A stretch of DNA of 64,000 bases from Latilactobacillus sakei subsp. sakei DSM 20017 = JCM 1157 (GTDB lineage: Bacteria; Bacillota; Bacilli; Lactobacillales; Lactobacillaceae), in the NCBI RefSeq assembly GCF_002370355.1, contig NZ_AP017929.1:372001-436000 (forward strand), given 5' to 3'. Positions 25,763-34,900 of this stretch are shown here, in pieces. The notes beneath the pieces were generated by a model. It was not told where the DNA came from. It made no database searches and saw only the letters and a list, made by a program, of their open reading frames with translations. Position 1 is the stretch's first letter. The number at the start of each line of letters is the position of its first letter. A program made the translations under genes and the position numbers.

Positions 25763-27601
25763 ATGACTAACCTTGCACTTGTCATCGTTTTATTAGCGGC
25801 TTTAATGACGCCGCTTCTGATGGCTAAATTTAAAATGTCCTATCTGCCCACCGCCGTCGCCGAAATTATCGTCGGCATTATTTTAGGGACGAGTGGCTTC
25901 CATTTAATCGTCTCCACCCCGACTTTAACGGAACTCTCAACGCTGGGCGTGACCGTTTTGATTTTCTTAAGTGGGATGGAAATCGATTTTGACCTCTTTA
26001 AAAAACAACCCACACCAACTGACCCCCAACTAAAAGTTCAACCGAGTCCAGTCAGATTAGCGATTACCAGTTTTGCCTTTATCTTGCTGATTTCATTTGG
26101 CTTAAGTGGTTTACTCGCTTGGAGTGGCCTCTTTAAAGATATTGGTCTGGCAACCATCCTCTTTTCAACGATTGCCCTCGGTGTCGTAATTGCCGCGCTC
26201 AAGGAAAAGGAACTGCTTAGCCAACCACTCGGTCAAACAATTCTCTTGATTGCGGTGTTGGGCGAAATCATTCCGTTGGTCGCATTGACGGTTTATTCAT
26301 CCCTCAATAACCCCGGTTCGAAAAGTCTCTGGCTCCTATCATTAATTTTCGTTGCTGCGATTTATTTGTTAGTCCGCTTCAAAGGCGTCTATCATTTCTT
26401 CGCCCGGATTGATAAATCCACCACGCAACTCGACATCCGTTTGGCTTTCTTCTTAATCATTACACTCGTGTCAATTGCTGAAGAAGTCGGCGCCGAAAGT
26501 ATTTTAGGGGCCTTCTTAGCCGGAATGGTCATGAAATTATTACGGCCACGCGAAGAAACAACCGATAAGTTAACCTCCATCGGTTACGGCTTTTTCATCC
26601 CGATCTTTTTCATCATGACGGGTGCTAAATTGGACCTGCCAGCACTCTTAGCGGATCGTAAATCGTTGTCGTTAATCCCCTTTTTCTTCATCGGTTTTAT
26701 GCTCTCCAAAGCAGCTACCTACTGGGTTTTAAAACGGCGCTTTAAACAAACTAATGCGATTGCAGGTACTTTTTTAAGTGCGACAACAATTACGTTGGTC
26801 TTGCCCATTTTAACGGTGGGTCTAAACTTAAAAACCATTACCGAACAACAATCCGGGGCCTTCACCTTGGCTGCCATTTTAAGTTGTATCCTCGGTCCAA
26901 TCCTATTCAATCGCTTCTATCAACCAACACCCGAAGATTTACCGCGCAAACGCGTTAAGTTTATCGGCGCCAACATTATGACGATTCCCATTGCCCAACA
27001 ACTATCAAACGGGCTTTATACCACACAACTCTTCACTGATAACCAAGGCAATTACGAAATCTACCACAGTGCCGCTGACCTGACCTTACTACCAGATCTC
27101 AGTGAGGATAGCCTTGTGACATCCGGTGCTTTTGATGCCGATATTATCATCCTCGGTTATCTGAACCATGAACAAAATTATCGCCTCGCCCAACTAGCAC
27201 TTGACGCTAAGGTGCCCCGGATTATCGCCCGGTTTGAAGCAAAGGATATCTTAGATGAAAAATACGATCAACTTAAGGAACAAGGTGTTGAAGTCTTCAA
27301 TACTTACGAAGCCAATATCAGCTTACTGCGGAGTTTAATTGAAACACCATCGACGCTTCAAATCATCGACAATACCGATGCCGGACTCTTCGAAGTGACC
27401 GTCCAAAACCGACGCTTCACTGGCTTACAGATTTCCAACTTACCATTTGTGGACCAAGTTACTATTAGCCGAATTTACCGCAATCAGGAACTGATTATGC
27501 CACATGGTGACACGCAAATTCACTTGAACGATCACTTGATATTAACCGGTAACAAAAAAGCTGTACCAGCGATTAGACGGCAATTAGAAACCCGCAACTA
27601 A
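25763..27601 (+). CDS. CPA2-type cation/proton antiporter with C-terminal TrkA-like domains
   Basis: A 612-aa protein. Residues ~1-390 form a Na+/H+ exchanger domain with about 12 helices ('GMEIDFDLFKK', 'EVGAESILGAFLAGMVMKLL'). Residues ~400-530 resemble a degenerate TrkA-N domain ('VKFIGANIMTIPIAQQL') and ~540-610 a TrkA-C ligand domain ending 'HLILTGNKKAVPAIRRQL'. ATG at 25763 is 8 nt after AAAGGA. Role in Na+ or K+ efflux and pH control is inferred from family. Confidence 0.88.
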   Translation: MTNLALVIVLLAALMTPLLMAKFKMSYLPTAVAEIIVGIILGTSGFHLIVSTPTLTELSTLGVTVLIFLSGMEIDFDLFKKQPTPTDPQLKVQPSPVRLAITSFAFILLISFGLSGLLAWSGLFKDIGLATILFSTIALGVVIAALKEKELLSQPLGQTILLIAVLGEIIPLVALTVYSSLNNPGSKSLWLLSLIFVAAIYLLVRFKGVYHFFARIDKSTTQLDIRLAFFLIITLVSIAEEVGAESILGAFLAGMVMKLLRPREETTDKLTSIGYGFFIPIFFIMTGAKLDLPALLADRKSLSLIPFFFIGFMLSKAATYWVLKRRFKQTNAIAGTFLSATTITLVLPILTVGLNLKTITEQQSGAFTLAAILSCILGPILFNRFYQPTPEDLPRKRVKFIGANIMTIPIAQQLSNGLYTTQLFTDNQGNYEIYHSAADLTLLPDLSEDSLVTSGAFDADIIILGYLNHEQNYRLAQLALDAKVPRIIARFEAKDILDEKYDQLKEQGVEVFNTYEANISLLRSLIETPSTLQIIDNTDAGLFEVTVQNRRFTGLQISNLPFVDQVTISRIYRNQELIMPHGDTQIHLNDHLILTGNKKAVPAIRRQLETRN

Positions 27602-27674
27602 TCCTTGTTAACACTCGCACATTTCCTTTAATAGGTTTATAATGAAACTATCATAATTAAAGGATGGTGCAGAT

Positions 27675-28577
27675 ATGAAACAAGGAACAACGATCCTCAC
27701 ATTGGATAATGGTTATCATTTGTGGACGAACACGCAAGGAACAGGCGATATTCACTTACTTTGCTTACACGGTGGCCCTGGTGGCAATCACGAATACTGG
27801 GAAAACTTCGGTAAGGAATTAGCTGATCTTGGTGTGCAAGTACACATGTACGACCAACTTGGTTCATTTTATTCTGATCAACCTGATTACTCAAAACCAG
27901 GCAATGACCAACTATTAACTTACGATTACTTCCTAGACGAAGTTGAAGAAGTCCGTCAAAAACTCGGCATCGACAACTTCTACTTAATCGGCCAATCATG
28001 GGGTGGCGCATTAGTTCAAATGTACGCTGCTAAATACGGCCAACACTTGAAGGGTGCCATCATCTCAAGTATGGTTGATGAAATCGACGAATATGTGACA
28101 AACATCAACAAAATTCGCGAAGATATCATGACCCCTGAACAATTAAAATTCATGCAAGACTGTGAAGCTAAGAACGATTACGATAACGACGAATACCAAG
28201 CACTTGTTGACAAATTAAACGCTGGTTACGTTGATCGTAAACAACCATTAGCTATCTCACATTTAATCCCAACAATGGCAACAGACGTTTATGGCGTCTT
28301 CCAAGGCGACAACGAATTCGTTGTGACTGGTAAATTGAAGGACTGGCACTTCCGTGACCAACTCCACAAGATTACTGTCCCAACATTAATCACATTTGGC
28401 GAACACGAAACAATGCCAATCGCAACAGCTAAGATCATGGCTGAAAAGATTCCACATTCACGTTTGGTGACAACACCAAATGGTGGTCATCATCATATGA
28501 TTGATAACGCCCCAGTATACTTCGACCACTTGAAGACATTCATCAAGGACGTAGAAAGTGGCAACTTCAAAGACTAG
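27675..28577 (+). CDS. pepI: Proline iminopeptidase (alpha/beta hydrolase, S33 family)
   Basis: A 300-aa cytosolic peptidase releasing N-terminal proline. 'HGGPGG' (oxyanion region, ~residue 32) and the nucleophile elbow 'GQSWGG' (Ser near 107) are the S33 hallmarks; the terminal catalytic His lies in 'GGHHHMID'. Length equals lactobacillar PepI. Codon use is strongly biased to preferred codons, suggesting high expression. It stands alone; a tandem hairpin repeat lies directly downstream. Confidence 0.92.
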   Translation: MKQGTTILTLDNGYHLWTNTQGTGDIHLLCLHGGPGGNHEYWENFGKELADLGVQVHMYDQLGSFYSDQPDYSKPGNDQLLTYDYFLDEVEEVRQKLGIDNFYLIGQSWGGALVQMYAAKYGQHLKGAIISSMVDEIDEYVTNINKIREDIMTPEQLKFMQDCEAKNDYDNDEYQALVDKLNAGYVDRKQPLAISHLIPTMATDVYGVFQGDNEFVVTGKLKDWHFRDQLHKITVPTLITFGEHETMPIATAKIMAEKIPHSRLVTTPNGGHHHMIDNAPVYFDHLKTFIKDVESGNFKD

Positions 28578-28615
28578 AGTGCTGATTCGAACGTTTTGGC
28601 TTTGAGGATTAACAG

Positions 28616-28660
28616 AAAAATGGAAATGATGGTGTTCTTCAACCATCATTTCCATTTTTT
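28616..28660 (+). terminator. Hairpin A of the tandem repeat, terminator-like
   Basis: Perfect 18-base arms (28616-28633 and 28642-28659) around GTTCTTCA, ending in six T residues. Probable terminator of pepI. Confidence 0.8.
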
Positions 28661-28741
28661 AGTTAACCGGAAAAGGCAGTTCGAAAAGCACGTTTCAGAA
28701 CAAAGTGCTGACTGGCGTGCTTAGTAATTGAGCATTAATAC

Positions 28742-28786
28742 AAAAATGGTAATGACGGTGTTTTTCAACCATCATTACCATTTTTT
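28742..28786 (+). terminator. Hairpin B of the tandem repeat, terminator-like
   Basis: Arms 28742-28759 and 28768-28785 around GTTTTTCA. Against hairpin A one A-T pair is swapped to T-A on both arms (a compensated change) and one C-A mismatch is introduced. Confidence 0.75.
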
Positions 28787-28862
28787 AGTTAACCGGAAAA
28801 GGTAGTTCGAGAAGCACGTTTGAAGTGCGTTTGAAACGGATAGCTTCTGAGCATTAACACCC

Positions 28863-28940
28863 AAAAAAGCACCTAGGATTTGGTGATAATCCCCCGCAGT
28901 CATTGCCTAGCGGATTTTCATCATAGCTTAGGTGCTTTTT
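28863..28940. terminator. Bidirectional terminator before the MarR gene
   Basis: AAAAAAGCACCTA (28863) pairs with TAGGTGCTTTTT (to 28940) across a structured 50-nt interior that contains CCTAG/CTAG-like short pairs. A-run and T-run flanks make it work for the minus-strand MarR gene and for read-through from the left. Confidence 0.7.
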
Positions 28941-28950
28941 ACTTTTTAAA

Positions 28951-29409
28951 TTAGGCTTGTTGCTGTGCTTTTTTTGAAAGGTAATTATAAAAACAATCCG
29001 TACTTTTGAAAAGCGGCATTAGTTCCTGATTAATTTCGCCAATCATTTCTTTAAATAAAGCTTCAAAATCATCTTCCAGCTCTTCAATTAACTGTTCACC
29101 TAATGGTGTTAGACAAATAAAAACTTTCCGTTGATCTTCAATATCGCTCCGCTTTTTAGTAATCAATTTCTTTTTATAGAGGACATTGACCTTGCGCGAA
29201 ATCGCCGGACTCGTAATATCAAACATCCGGGACAGCTTTGTCACTTCAATACTAGGGATTCGCTTTAGTTCTCGCATAATCAAATATTGGTCATAACTAA
29301 GATCATGGCTTACCGTAATATGATTAATTTTATGATAGATTTGACCAATTTTAAGGTACCATTCATTAAACTGATCTACACTGATTGCAGTGCTTACTTT
29401 GTTTGCCAT
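28951..29409 (-). CDS. MarR-family transcriptional regulator
   Basis: A 152-aa winged-helix protein: 'VTKLSRMFDITSPAISRKVNVLYKKKLITKKRSDIEDQRKVFICLT' spans the recognition helix and the wing with the conserved D-x-R. Flanking helices form the dimer interface. It is divergent from a histidine-phosphatase gene across a 214-bp gap. Ligand and targets unknown. Confidence 0.9.
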   Translation of the reverse strand: MANKVSTAISVDQFNEWYLKIGQIYHKINHITVSHDLSYDQYLIMRELKRIPSIEVTKLSRMFDITSPAISRKVNVLYKKKLITKKRSDIEDQRKVFICLTPLGEQLIEELEDDFEALFKEMIGEINQELMPLFKSTDCFYNYLSKKAQQQA

Positions 29410-29553
29410 TCAAAATCATCCCTTTTTATTAATATCGTTAAAAATATACTTTTGTAAAATACAATATTAATAAAAGTTATCATACATATTCCAACTTTTA
29501 AAGATATACGCTCATTCGTTAAATTAATAATCCTGATATTAGTATTAACTATG

Positions 29554-29565
29554 TTTCATGTGAAA
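29554..29565. promoter_or_regulatory. TTTCATGTGAAA motif, copy 1
   Basis: Lies in the 214-bp gap between the MarR and phosphatase genes. The same 12-mer occurs at 35784. The extended 16-mer differs from the Firmicute parS consensus at three positions. Confidence 0.35.
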
Positions 29566-29623
29566 ATGAAGCGCTATCTATGCTAGAATAGAATTAATTA
29601 AAGCTTTCGATGGAGGTCATTAC

Positions 29624-30280
29624 ATGAAACGCATTACACTCTACTTAGTTCGTCACGGACAAACTTTCTTCAACCGCTACAACCGGATGCAAGGCTGGTC
29701 CGATTCACCCCTTACCGAAAAAGGCATCGCAGACGCTGAACTAGCCGGCAAACAACTTTCAAAGGTGAACTTCGCCCAGGCTTACTCAAGTGATCGCAGT
29801 CGCGCGATGGATACGGCTAAGATTATTCTTAAAAAGAGTTTCTACCTCGATACACCCTATACAATCACCCCTCATTTCCGCGAAGAATTCTACGGTTACT
29901 ATGAAGGTGAAGATTCAGCGAAAGCTTGGTACATGACTGGCGCTAGCCACGACGCTAAAACTTTCAAAGAAATCATTACGAAGTACTCACTCGATGCTTC
30001 AAAAGACTTCATGAAAGAAGCTGATCCTTTTAACGACGCTGAAAATGCGGCCGAATATTGGGCCCGCGTTGGTAAAGGCTTCAAACAAATTCGCTCAGAA
30101 TGTTCAGATGGCGATAATGTCTTGATGGTCAGTCATGGCACAACCATTCGCAGTATCGTCGGCAAATTTGGCAATGGTCAATTTGACGTAACGGTGAGCC
30201 CGATGAACGGTAGTATCACAAAAGTGGTCCTCACTGATGAAGGCGTCACAGTTCAAAGTTATAATGAATTAACCCTTTAA
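29624..30280 (+). CDS. Histidine phosphatase family protein (phosphoglycerate mutase-like)
   Basis: A 218-aa protein with the phosphohistidine motif 'LVRHGQTFFNR' at residues ~8-18, 'SDRSRAMDTA', the acidic 'EEFYGYYEG' and the second His in 'MVSHGTTI'. These four elements define the family of cofactor-dependent mutases and broad phosphatases. The truncated mid-part suggests a phosphatase rather than glycolytic mutase. The ATG follows GGAGG. Substrate unknown. Confidence 0.88.
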   Translation: MKRITLYLVRHGQTFFNRYNRMQGWSDSPLTEKGIADAELAGKQLSKVNFAQAYSSDRSRAMDTAKIILKKSFYLDTPYTITPHFREEFYGYYEGEDSAKAWYMTGASHDAKTFKEIITKYSLDASKDFMKEADPFNDAENAAEYWARVGKGFKQIRSECSDGDNVLMVSHGTTIRSIVGKFGNGQFDVTVSPMNGSITKVVLTDEGVTVQSYNELTL

Positions 30281-30287
30281 AATATCA

Positions 30288-30330
30288 AAAGAAGCGCTGA
30301 AGACCAATTTGGTTTTCAGCGCTTCTTTTA
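30288..30330. terminator. Bidirectional terminator between phosphatase and LacI genes
   Basis: AAAAGAAGCGCTGAA ... TTCAGCGCTTCTTTT with an inner GACC/GGTT pair, and A/T runs on both sides. Confidence 0.88.
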
Positions 30331-31356
30331 TTAGTGTTGATATAAATTAACGACTGATTGTCTGATGACCATTTCTGGATCAACAATTTTTTGTTCAACG
30401 TCTGATTGCTCGCCTTCAACAATCGCCATTAATTTAGCGACACCCATTTCGATGATTTGGGCAGTCGGTTTTTTAATTGTCGTCAATGACGGCGTAATAA
30501 ATTTGGCATATGCCATATCATCAAACCCGATAAATGAGATATCGCGTGGAATCTGATAACCAAGTTCAACACAGGCACTAATCGCACCAACCGCCATATC
30601 ATCATTCTCACAAATAACACAGGACGGAATATTACCACTCGCCAGAATCTCCCGCATCAATTCATGGCCACTCTCTGGTCGATAATCGCCGACTTTAATT
30701 AGTGTCGGGTCAACTGCAATGCCATTCGCCTCAACAGCTTGCATGAACCCATTAGTCCGCTGGACGGATGATTCGAACGAATCAATGCCCCGGATCAACG
30801 CTAGCTTACGGTGGCCCATTTGAATCGCATAATTAGTGGCTAACTCACCACCTAATCGATCGCCAATCGCATAATTATTAATGTCATCACGTTCGATCAC
30901 CCGGTTCAAAACAACTAACGGTAAGCCTAGGTTATGAACATATTCAATAAAATCATAATCAGATTTAGACTGACTAATAACGATAATCCCATCGTAGTTA
31001 TTAATTGAAATATACTGCCCAGCCATCGCTTTGGCGACACTATTAATCGAAAGCGAATAACTCTTGGGCAGTACCGATTGCGCTTGGGCCACAACATCAG
31101 TCATAAAGCTATTAGAAGTCCCTGTTTCAAGGTTGGTAAAGAAAATCCCAATCATATAAGACCGATTTGTCACTAGACTCTTCGCGTTAATATTAGGCAC
31201 ATAGCCGATCTCCTTGGCGATCGCTAAAATTTTCTCCTTCGTGGCTGGTTTTACCAGCTCACTATCATTCAGTGCTCGTGAAACCGTCATATGCGAGACG
31301 TTTGCAAGTTGTGCAATCGTTCGAATCGTGACGGTTGTCTTATCAGCCTTTTTCAC
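30331..31356 (-). CDS. LacI-family repressor, probably of uxaC
   Basis: A 341-aa repressor: N-terminal HTH 'TIRTIAQLANVSHMTVSRALND' and hinge 'IGYVPN', then a periplasmic-binding-like effector domain ('IGIFFTNLETG', 'ISFIGFDDMAYAKFITPSLTTI'). GTG at 31356 is 8 nt after AAAGGAAG; a longer frame upstream lacks a ribosome site. It lies downstream of uxaC on the same strand, behind a terminator. A LacI-type operator at 32907-32920 in the uxaC leader points to a hexuronate-responsive control. Confidence 0.88.
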   Translation of the reverse strand: MKKADKTTVTIRTIAQLANVSHMTVSRALNDSELVKPATKEKILAIAKEIGYVPNINAKSLVTNRSYMIGIFFTNLETGTSNSFMTDVVAQAQSVLPKSYSLSINSVAKAMAGQYISINNYDGIIVISQSKSDYDFIEYVHNLGLPLVVLNRVIERDDINNYAIGDRLGGELATNYAIQMGHRKLALIRGIDSFESSVQRTNGFMQAVEANGIAVDPTLIKVGDYRPESGHELMREILASGNIPSCVICENDDMAVGAISACVELGYQIPRDISFIGFDDMAYAKFITPSLTTIKKPTAQIIEMGVAKLMAIVEGEQSDVEQKIVDPEMVIRQSVVNLYQH

Positions 31357-31426
31357 GCCGCATGCTTCCTTTCTGTACGCTCTTAGAACATTGTACCAGA
31401 AATCATTGCGCACGCTGAATATAAAA

Positions 31427-31461
31427 AAGAAGCCGCGATAATTCATCGCAGGCTTCTTTCA
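31427..31461 (-). terminator. Terminator of uxaC
   Basis: AAAGAAGCCTGCGAT ... ATCGCGGCTTCTTTTTT in minus orientation, between uxaC and the LacI gene. Confidence 0.85.
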
Positions 31462-31467
31462 TTTATT

Positions 31468-32883
31468 TTAAAAAAAGTCGAAATAATCGTGCGCATTATT
31501 ATAGGCAATATTTTGAACAACACGCCCTAATTCTGCAGCATCGTTTGGCACACGACCTTGTTCTACCAAGCGGCCATAGAAGCTACATAAAACACGTCTG
31601 AAGTATTCGTGGCGTGGATATGATAGGAAACTCCGGGAATCCGTCAACATCCCAACAAAGTGTGGTAGGAGGCTCTGTTGTGCGAAGACTTGTAACTGTT
31701 GGGTCATCCCTTCGGCGGTATCATTGAACCACCAGCCGGCGCCCAATTGTAATTTTTGCGTTGTCCCACCCTGGAAACAGCCCATCATGGTTGCCAATTC
31801 TAACCAATCATTACTGTTTAGTGAGTAGAAAATTGACTTAGGCACGTCTTCAGTTTGTTGCATCTTCGTGTAGAGTGCGCTGATATGTTTAACAATGTCA
31901 GGTTGTGTCCCGACAGCATCATAACCCGTGTCAGGACCAATTTTAGCGAACATTGGGCGGTTTAAATCACGATCAGAATTGATATGGAATTGCATCGTCC
32001 AGTTGAATTGCGTATTGAGTTTCATCAATGCTTCTAACAACATCGTCAAATATTGATTAATTTCGTGTTCACTGAGTGCAGCGTTATTAATCCCTTTAGC
32101 AACAATCGCATCCAATTCCGCTTGAGTCGCTTCTTCAAAATGGTAAGTCAATAGCGAATGATCCGATAAGCGCCCGCCCGTTTCATTGAAAAATTCGAAC
32201 CGTTGCGTCAAAGCTGTTACAATCGTTTCAAAATCATGAATCTCAACCCCAGCTACTTTTCCAAGGGTCTTCAAATAATCACCAAAACCGTCACGATCAA
32301 TTTGCATCAATTGATCAGGGCGCATTGCGGGTAACGTCTTAAAGCCGTTGGCAGCTTCTTCCGGTTTTAATAACTGATGGTAGTGTAAGTCAGAAGCAGG
32401 ATCATCAGTTGTGCAGACCACTTGTACATTTGAATTTTTTATCAATTGACGTGGTTTGAAGTCGTCTGTTTGTAAGAGTTGGTTGGCCTTTTCCCAGATA
32501 CGGGGTGCTGATTCCGCTGTTAAACGTTCATCGATGTGGAAAAAGCGGCGTAATTCCAAATGCGTCCATTCGTAAAGTGGATTACCGTAGGCATTTTCGA
32601 TTGTCTTAGCCCATTCGATAAATTTTAAATAATCATCGCCATCACCGGTGATATATTTTTCATCAACGCCGTTGGCACGCATTAAACGCCACTTGTAGTG
32701 ATCGCCGTACGTCCCTTCGTTCAACCAGATGCGAGTGATGTTGGTATAGTTCTTATTTTGATAGATTTCTGAAGGGTTCAAATGGCAGTGAAAGTCGATA
32801 ATCGGCATTTGCGCTGCATAATCGTGGTATAACGTCTTGGCCATGTCATTGTCTAAGAGAAAATCATCATCTAATAATTGCAT
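31468..32883 (-). CDS. uxaC: Glucuronate/galacturonate isomerase
   Basis: A 471-aa uronate isomerase, first step of D-glucuronate and D-galacturonate breakdown. '[13 protein letters not shown]' near residue 30 holds the metal-ligand HxH of the amidohydrolase fold, and '[10 protein letters not shown]' and '[20 protein letters not shown]' are family signatures. AAGGAG lies 9 nt before the ATG. No other hexuronate gene is in the window, so the remaining enzymes must be elsewhere or absent. Confidence 0.95.
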   Translation of the reverse strand: MQLLDDDFLLDNDMAKTLYHDYAAQMPIIDFHCHLNPSEIYQNKNYTNITRIWLNEGTYGDHYKWRLMRANGVDEKYITGDGDDYLKFIEWAKTIENAYGNPLYEWTHLELRRFFHIDERLTAESAPRIWEKANQLLQTDDFKPRQLIKNSNVQVVCTTDDPASDLHYHQLLKPEEAANGFKTLPAMRPDQLMQIDRDGFGDYLKTLGKVAGVEIHDFETIVTALTQRFEFFNETGGRLSDHSLLTYHFEEATQAELDAIVAKGINNAALSEHEINQYLTMLLEALMKLNTQFNWTMQFHINSDRDLNRPMFAKIGPDTGYDAVGTQPDIVKHISALYTKMQQTEDVPKSIFYSLNSNDWLELATMMGCFQGGTTQKLQLGAGWWFNDTAEGMTQQLQVFAQQSLLPHFVGMLTDSRSFLSYPRHEYFRRVLCSFYGRLVEQGRVPNDAAELGRVVQNIAYNNAHDYFDFF

Positions 32884-32906
32884 ATCTTAACGCTCCTTCA
32901 TCGTCA

Positions 32907-32920
32907 TGTTATCGTTAACA
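32907..32920. promoter_or_regulatory. LacI-type operator in the uxaC leader
   Basis: TGTTATCGTTAACA: half-sites TGTTA and TAACA around a CG centre, as usual for LacI-family operators. It lies about 24-37 bases upstream of the uxaC start. Confidence 0.65.
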
Positions 32921-32971
32921 TTTAATGCGAAATAAAAAAGAAAAACCGCGCGTCTTTTCTTCAACATCAAT

Positions 32972-33000
32972 AATATAGCGCTTTCATAAGCGATTGTCAA
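32972..33000 (-). promoter_or_regulatory. uxaC promoter with embedded cre site
   Basis: Minus strand: TTGACA (33000-32995), 17-nt spacer, TATATT (32977-32972). A cre-like TGAAAGCGCTATAT (32986-32973) fills the spacer and overlaps the -10, so CcpA binding should block RNA polymerase. Confidence 0.75.
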
Positions 33001-33014
33001 TCCTTCTTCCAATC

Positions 33015-33063
33015 CAAAAAAGGCCTGTCAAGCGCTTTGAACTGCGCTTAACAGGCCTTTTTT
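33015..33063 (-). terminator. Terminator of the ABC transporter operon
   Basis: AAAAAAGGCCTGT-AAGCGC ... GCGCTT-ACAGGCCTTTTTT, a two-part stem with an 8-nt loop just after the permease stop. Confidence 0.88.
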
Positions 33064-33065
33064 AT

Positions 33066-34886
33066 TTATTCCCCAAATTTAGTTTCTTTTAAAACAATGC
33101 CCCGATATAACCACGTTGTCACCACATAGTACACGGCATATAACACGATGAAAATACTGAATGGAATCCAAATTTGATTGTATGGATCGATCATTAATTC
33201 TTTGAACATTTGTAAGCCGAACAAGACGTGCACGACACCAACAATCCCTGGTAATAGGAATAATGCGCCGATTTCTTTGGCAATCGATTGCTTCAAGAGG
33301 CTTTGACGAACGCCAATTTTAGCCAACATCGTATAGCGTTTCACGTCACTAGCCGCACCCGATAAAATTTTGAACATTAGGCAACTAGCTAACATTGCTA
33401 AGAAAGCAATCCCTAAGAAGAAGCCCATGAATTCAAGACCACTGAAAACGCCGTTAGCCATCTTATAGCTGACATACTTACTACTATCAGCTTCTGGGTT
33501 AGCCTTCAACTCTGGATTGGCTTTGAGTTGTTCTTGATATAACTTCTTAATGACAGGTAAGTTAGCGCTAAAGTCTTGCACATCGTAGGTTTTAACAACC
33601 TTGGTTGGCGCTGCGATTTGTGCAAAGACCTCATTAGAAACAAGTTTAACTGCTTTAGCCGTTTGACTTGGTACTTGAATTGATCTGAAGAGATAGGTAT
33701 CCCCTGTTTGAAGTTCACGTAATGGGACTTGGCGAACTTTTGTCTCGGTAGAAACGCTACCCGTCTTACCATATTCCATAGTCAATAACGGTGTTTGTTT
33801 TAGTTGAGCAGTCCGGTAATAAACTGTCTTCGCATCTTCTTTCACTTGATACGTCGCCGTTTGTTTAACCCCTTTGAGATCCTTAGTCAGTGTCAAAGCT
33901 TTTTGAGTGGGTTGATTTAAAACCACGTCATAGGCAGATGCTGAGTCAGCAATCTTGGGAATTTCATTTTGATAACCAATTCCGACCGTAATCGCACCTA
34001 ATGCAAGTGCAAAAAGCATCGCTACTAAAGCCAACATTTTTGTGTAATCCTTAATTCGGAAACTCAATTGCGCTAACGTGAAGTTATTTAAACCCTTATT
34101 CCGCAACTTTTCATTGCGTTTTAAGAGCATCAATAACCAACCGAAAAAGGCGTTAAATAGGAAATAGGTCCCTAAAACAATTGTCACTAAGGCAATCACT
34201 AAGCCCATCACTTGGAACGTTGCGATTGCAATCATCATGTAATAACCAACCGCTAAGAAGACAAGGCCTAAAACGATTTGAATTAAGCGCGTAACTTTAT
34301 TTTCCTTAATGCGGTTTGGTTGTTGATCATCATGGAGTAATTGTAAGACAGGTGTTTTCAATAATTGATATTGGTTAACAACCGCCGCAATGATGAATAA
34401 AACGATGAAGAAAATCAAGGTGGTAATCACCGCTGGTAAGTAGAGTGGTGAGAAATGCTTGATATGCATGTCTAATCGAGAAAGTAAGAATTGGCTCACA
34501 ACTTGCGTTAATCCAATCCCAATCGCCGTCCCAATTAACGTGGCAGCCGTCCCAATGACGAGCGTTTCAGCTGCAATCAATTGGGCAATCTTGCGCCCTT
34601 TGGCACCCAACATCATGAACATCCCGTAATCACGGCGCCGCATACTCATCAAGAAACTATTGGCGTAGATAATGTAGACCAGTGTGATAATGCCGAGTAA
34701 GACGGAACCAATTTGGAAGACAATCGCTGCCATGCCAATTGGGGAATTACTCGTCACAAAATCCTTATTAGTCGCTAATGCTTCGAACATGTAAAAAATG
34801 GCACTCGACATAATTAGGCCCGAAAAAAGGACTAAATAGTCTTTAAACCGGCCTTTAATGCCGGTTAATGATAATTTCCATAGCAT
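33066..34886 (-). CDS. BceB/FtsX-type ABC transporter permease
   Basis: A 606-aa membrane protein: a first helix, an FtsX domain with three helices ('YIIYANSFLMSMRRRDYGMFMMLGAKG'), further helices, a large extracellular domain (residues ~310-480) and a C-terminal FtsX-like domain ('FKILSGAASDVKRYTMLAKIGV'). The large extracellular insert is the mark of BceB-type permeases, which protect the cell wall cycle against peptide antibiotics. No linked two-component system is present. It follows the ATPase gene by 14 bp. Confidence 0.87.
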   Translation of the reverse strand: MLWKLSLTGIKGRFKDYLVLFSGLIMSSAIFYMFEALATNKDFVTSNSPIGMAAIVFQIGSVLLGIITLVYIIYANSFLMSMRRRDYGMFMMLGAKGRKIAQLIAAETLVIGTAATLIGTAIGIGLTQVVSQFLLSRLDMHIKHFSPLYLPAVITTLIFFIVLFIIAAVVNQYQLLKTPVLQLLHDDQQPNRIKENKVTRLIQIVLGLVFLAVGYYMMIAIATFQVMGLVIALVTIVLGTYFLFNAFFGWLLMLLKRNEKLRNKGLNNFTLAQLSFRIKDYTKMLALVAMLFALALGAITVGIGYQNEIPKIADSASAYDVVLNQPTQKALTLTKDLKGVKQTATYQVKEDAKTVYYRTAQLKQTPLLTMEYGKTGSVSTETKVRQVPLRELQTGDTYLFRSIQVPSQTAKAVKLVSNEVFAQIAAPTKVVKTYDVQDFSANLPVIKKLYQEQLKANPELKANPEADSSKYVSYKMANGVFSGLEFMGFFLGIAFLAMLASCLMFKILSGAASDVKRYTMLAKIGVRQSLLKQSIAKEIGALFLLPGIVGVVHVLFGLQMFKELMIDPYNQIWIPFSIFIVLYAVYYVVTTWLYRGIVLKETKFGE

Positions 34887-34900
34887 ATTTAGTCTTCCTC

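Larger units (their letters stand above)
28601..28945. repeat. Tandem ~126-bp hairpin repeat, three degenerate units
   Basis: Units share a lead-in of type TTGAGNATTAA followed by a long hairpin, then TTAGTTAACCGGAAAAGG and AGTTCGARAAGCACGTTT. Two units are close copies spaced 126 bp apart (hairpins at 28616 and 28742); the third (from ~28847) keeps the lead-in but carries a different hairpin that acts as terminator. It fills the space between the peptidase and the convergent MarR gene. Confidence 0.75.

Noticed and set aside
28601-28945. CRISPR array
   Set aside because: Only two to three long, imperfect units with strong hairpins and no short regular repeats or unique spacers; no cas genes.
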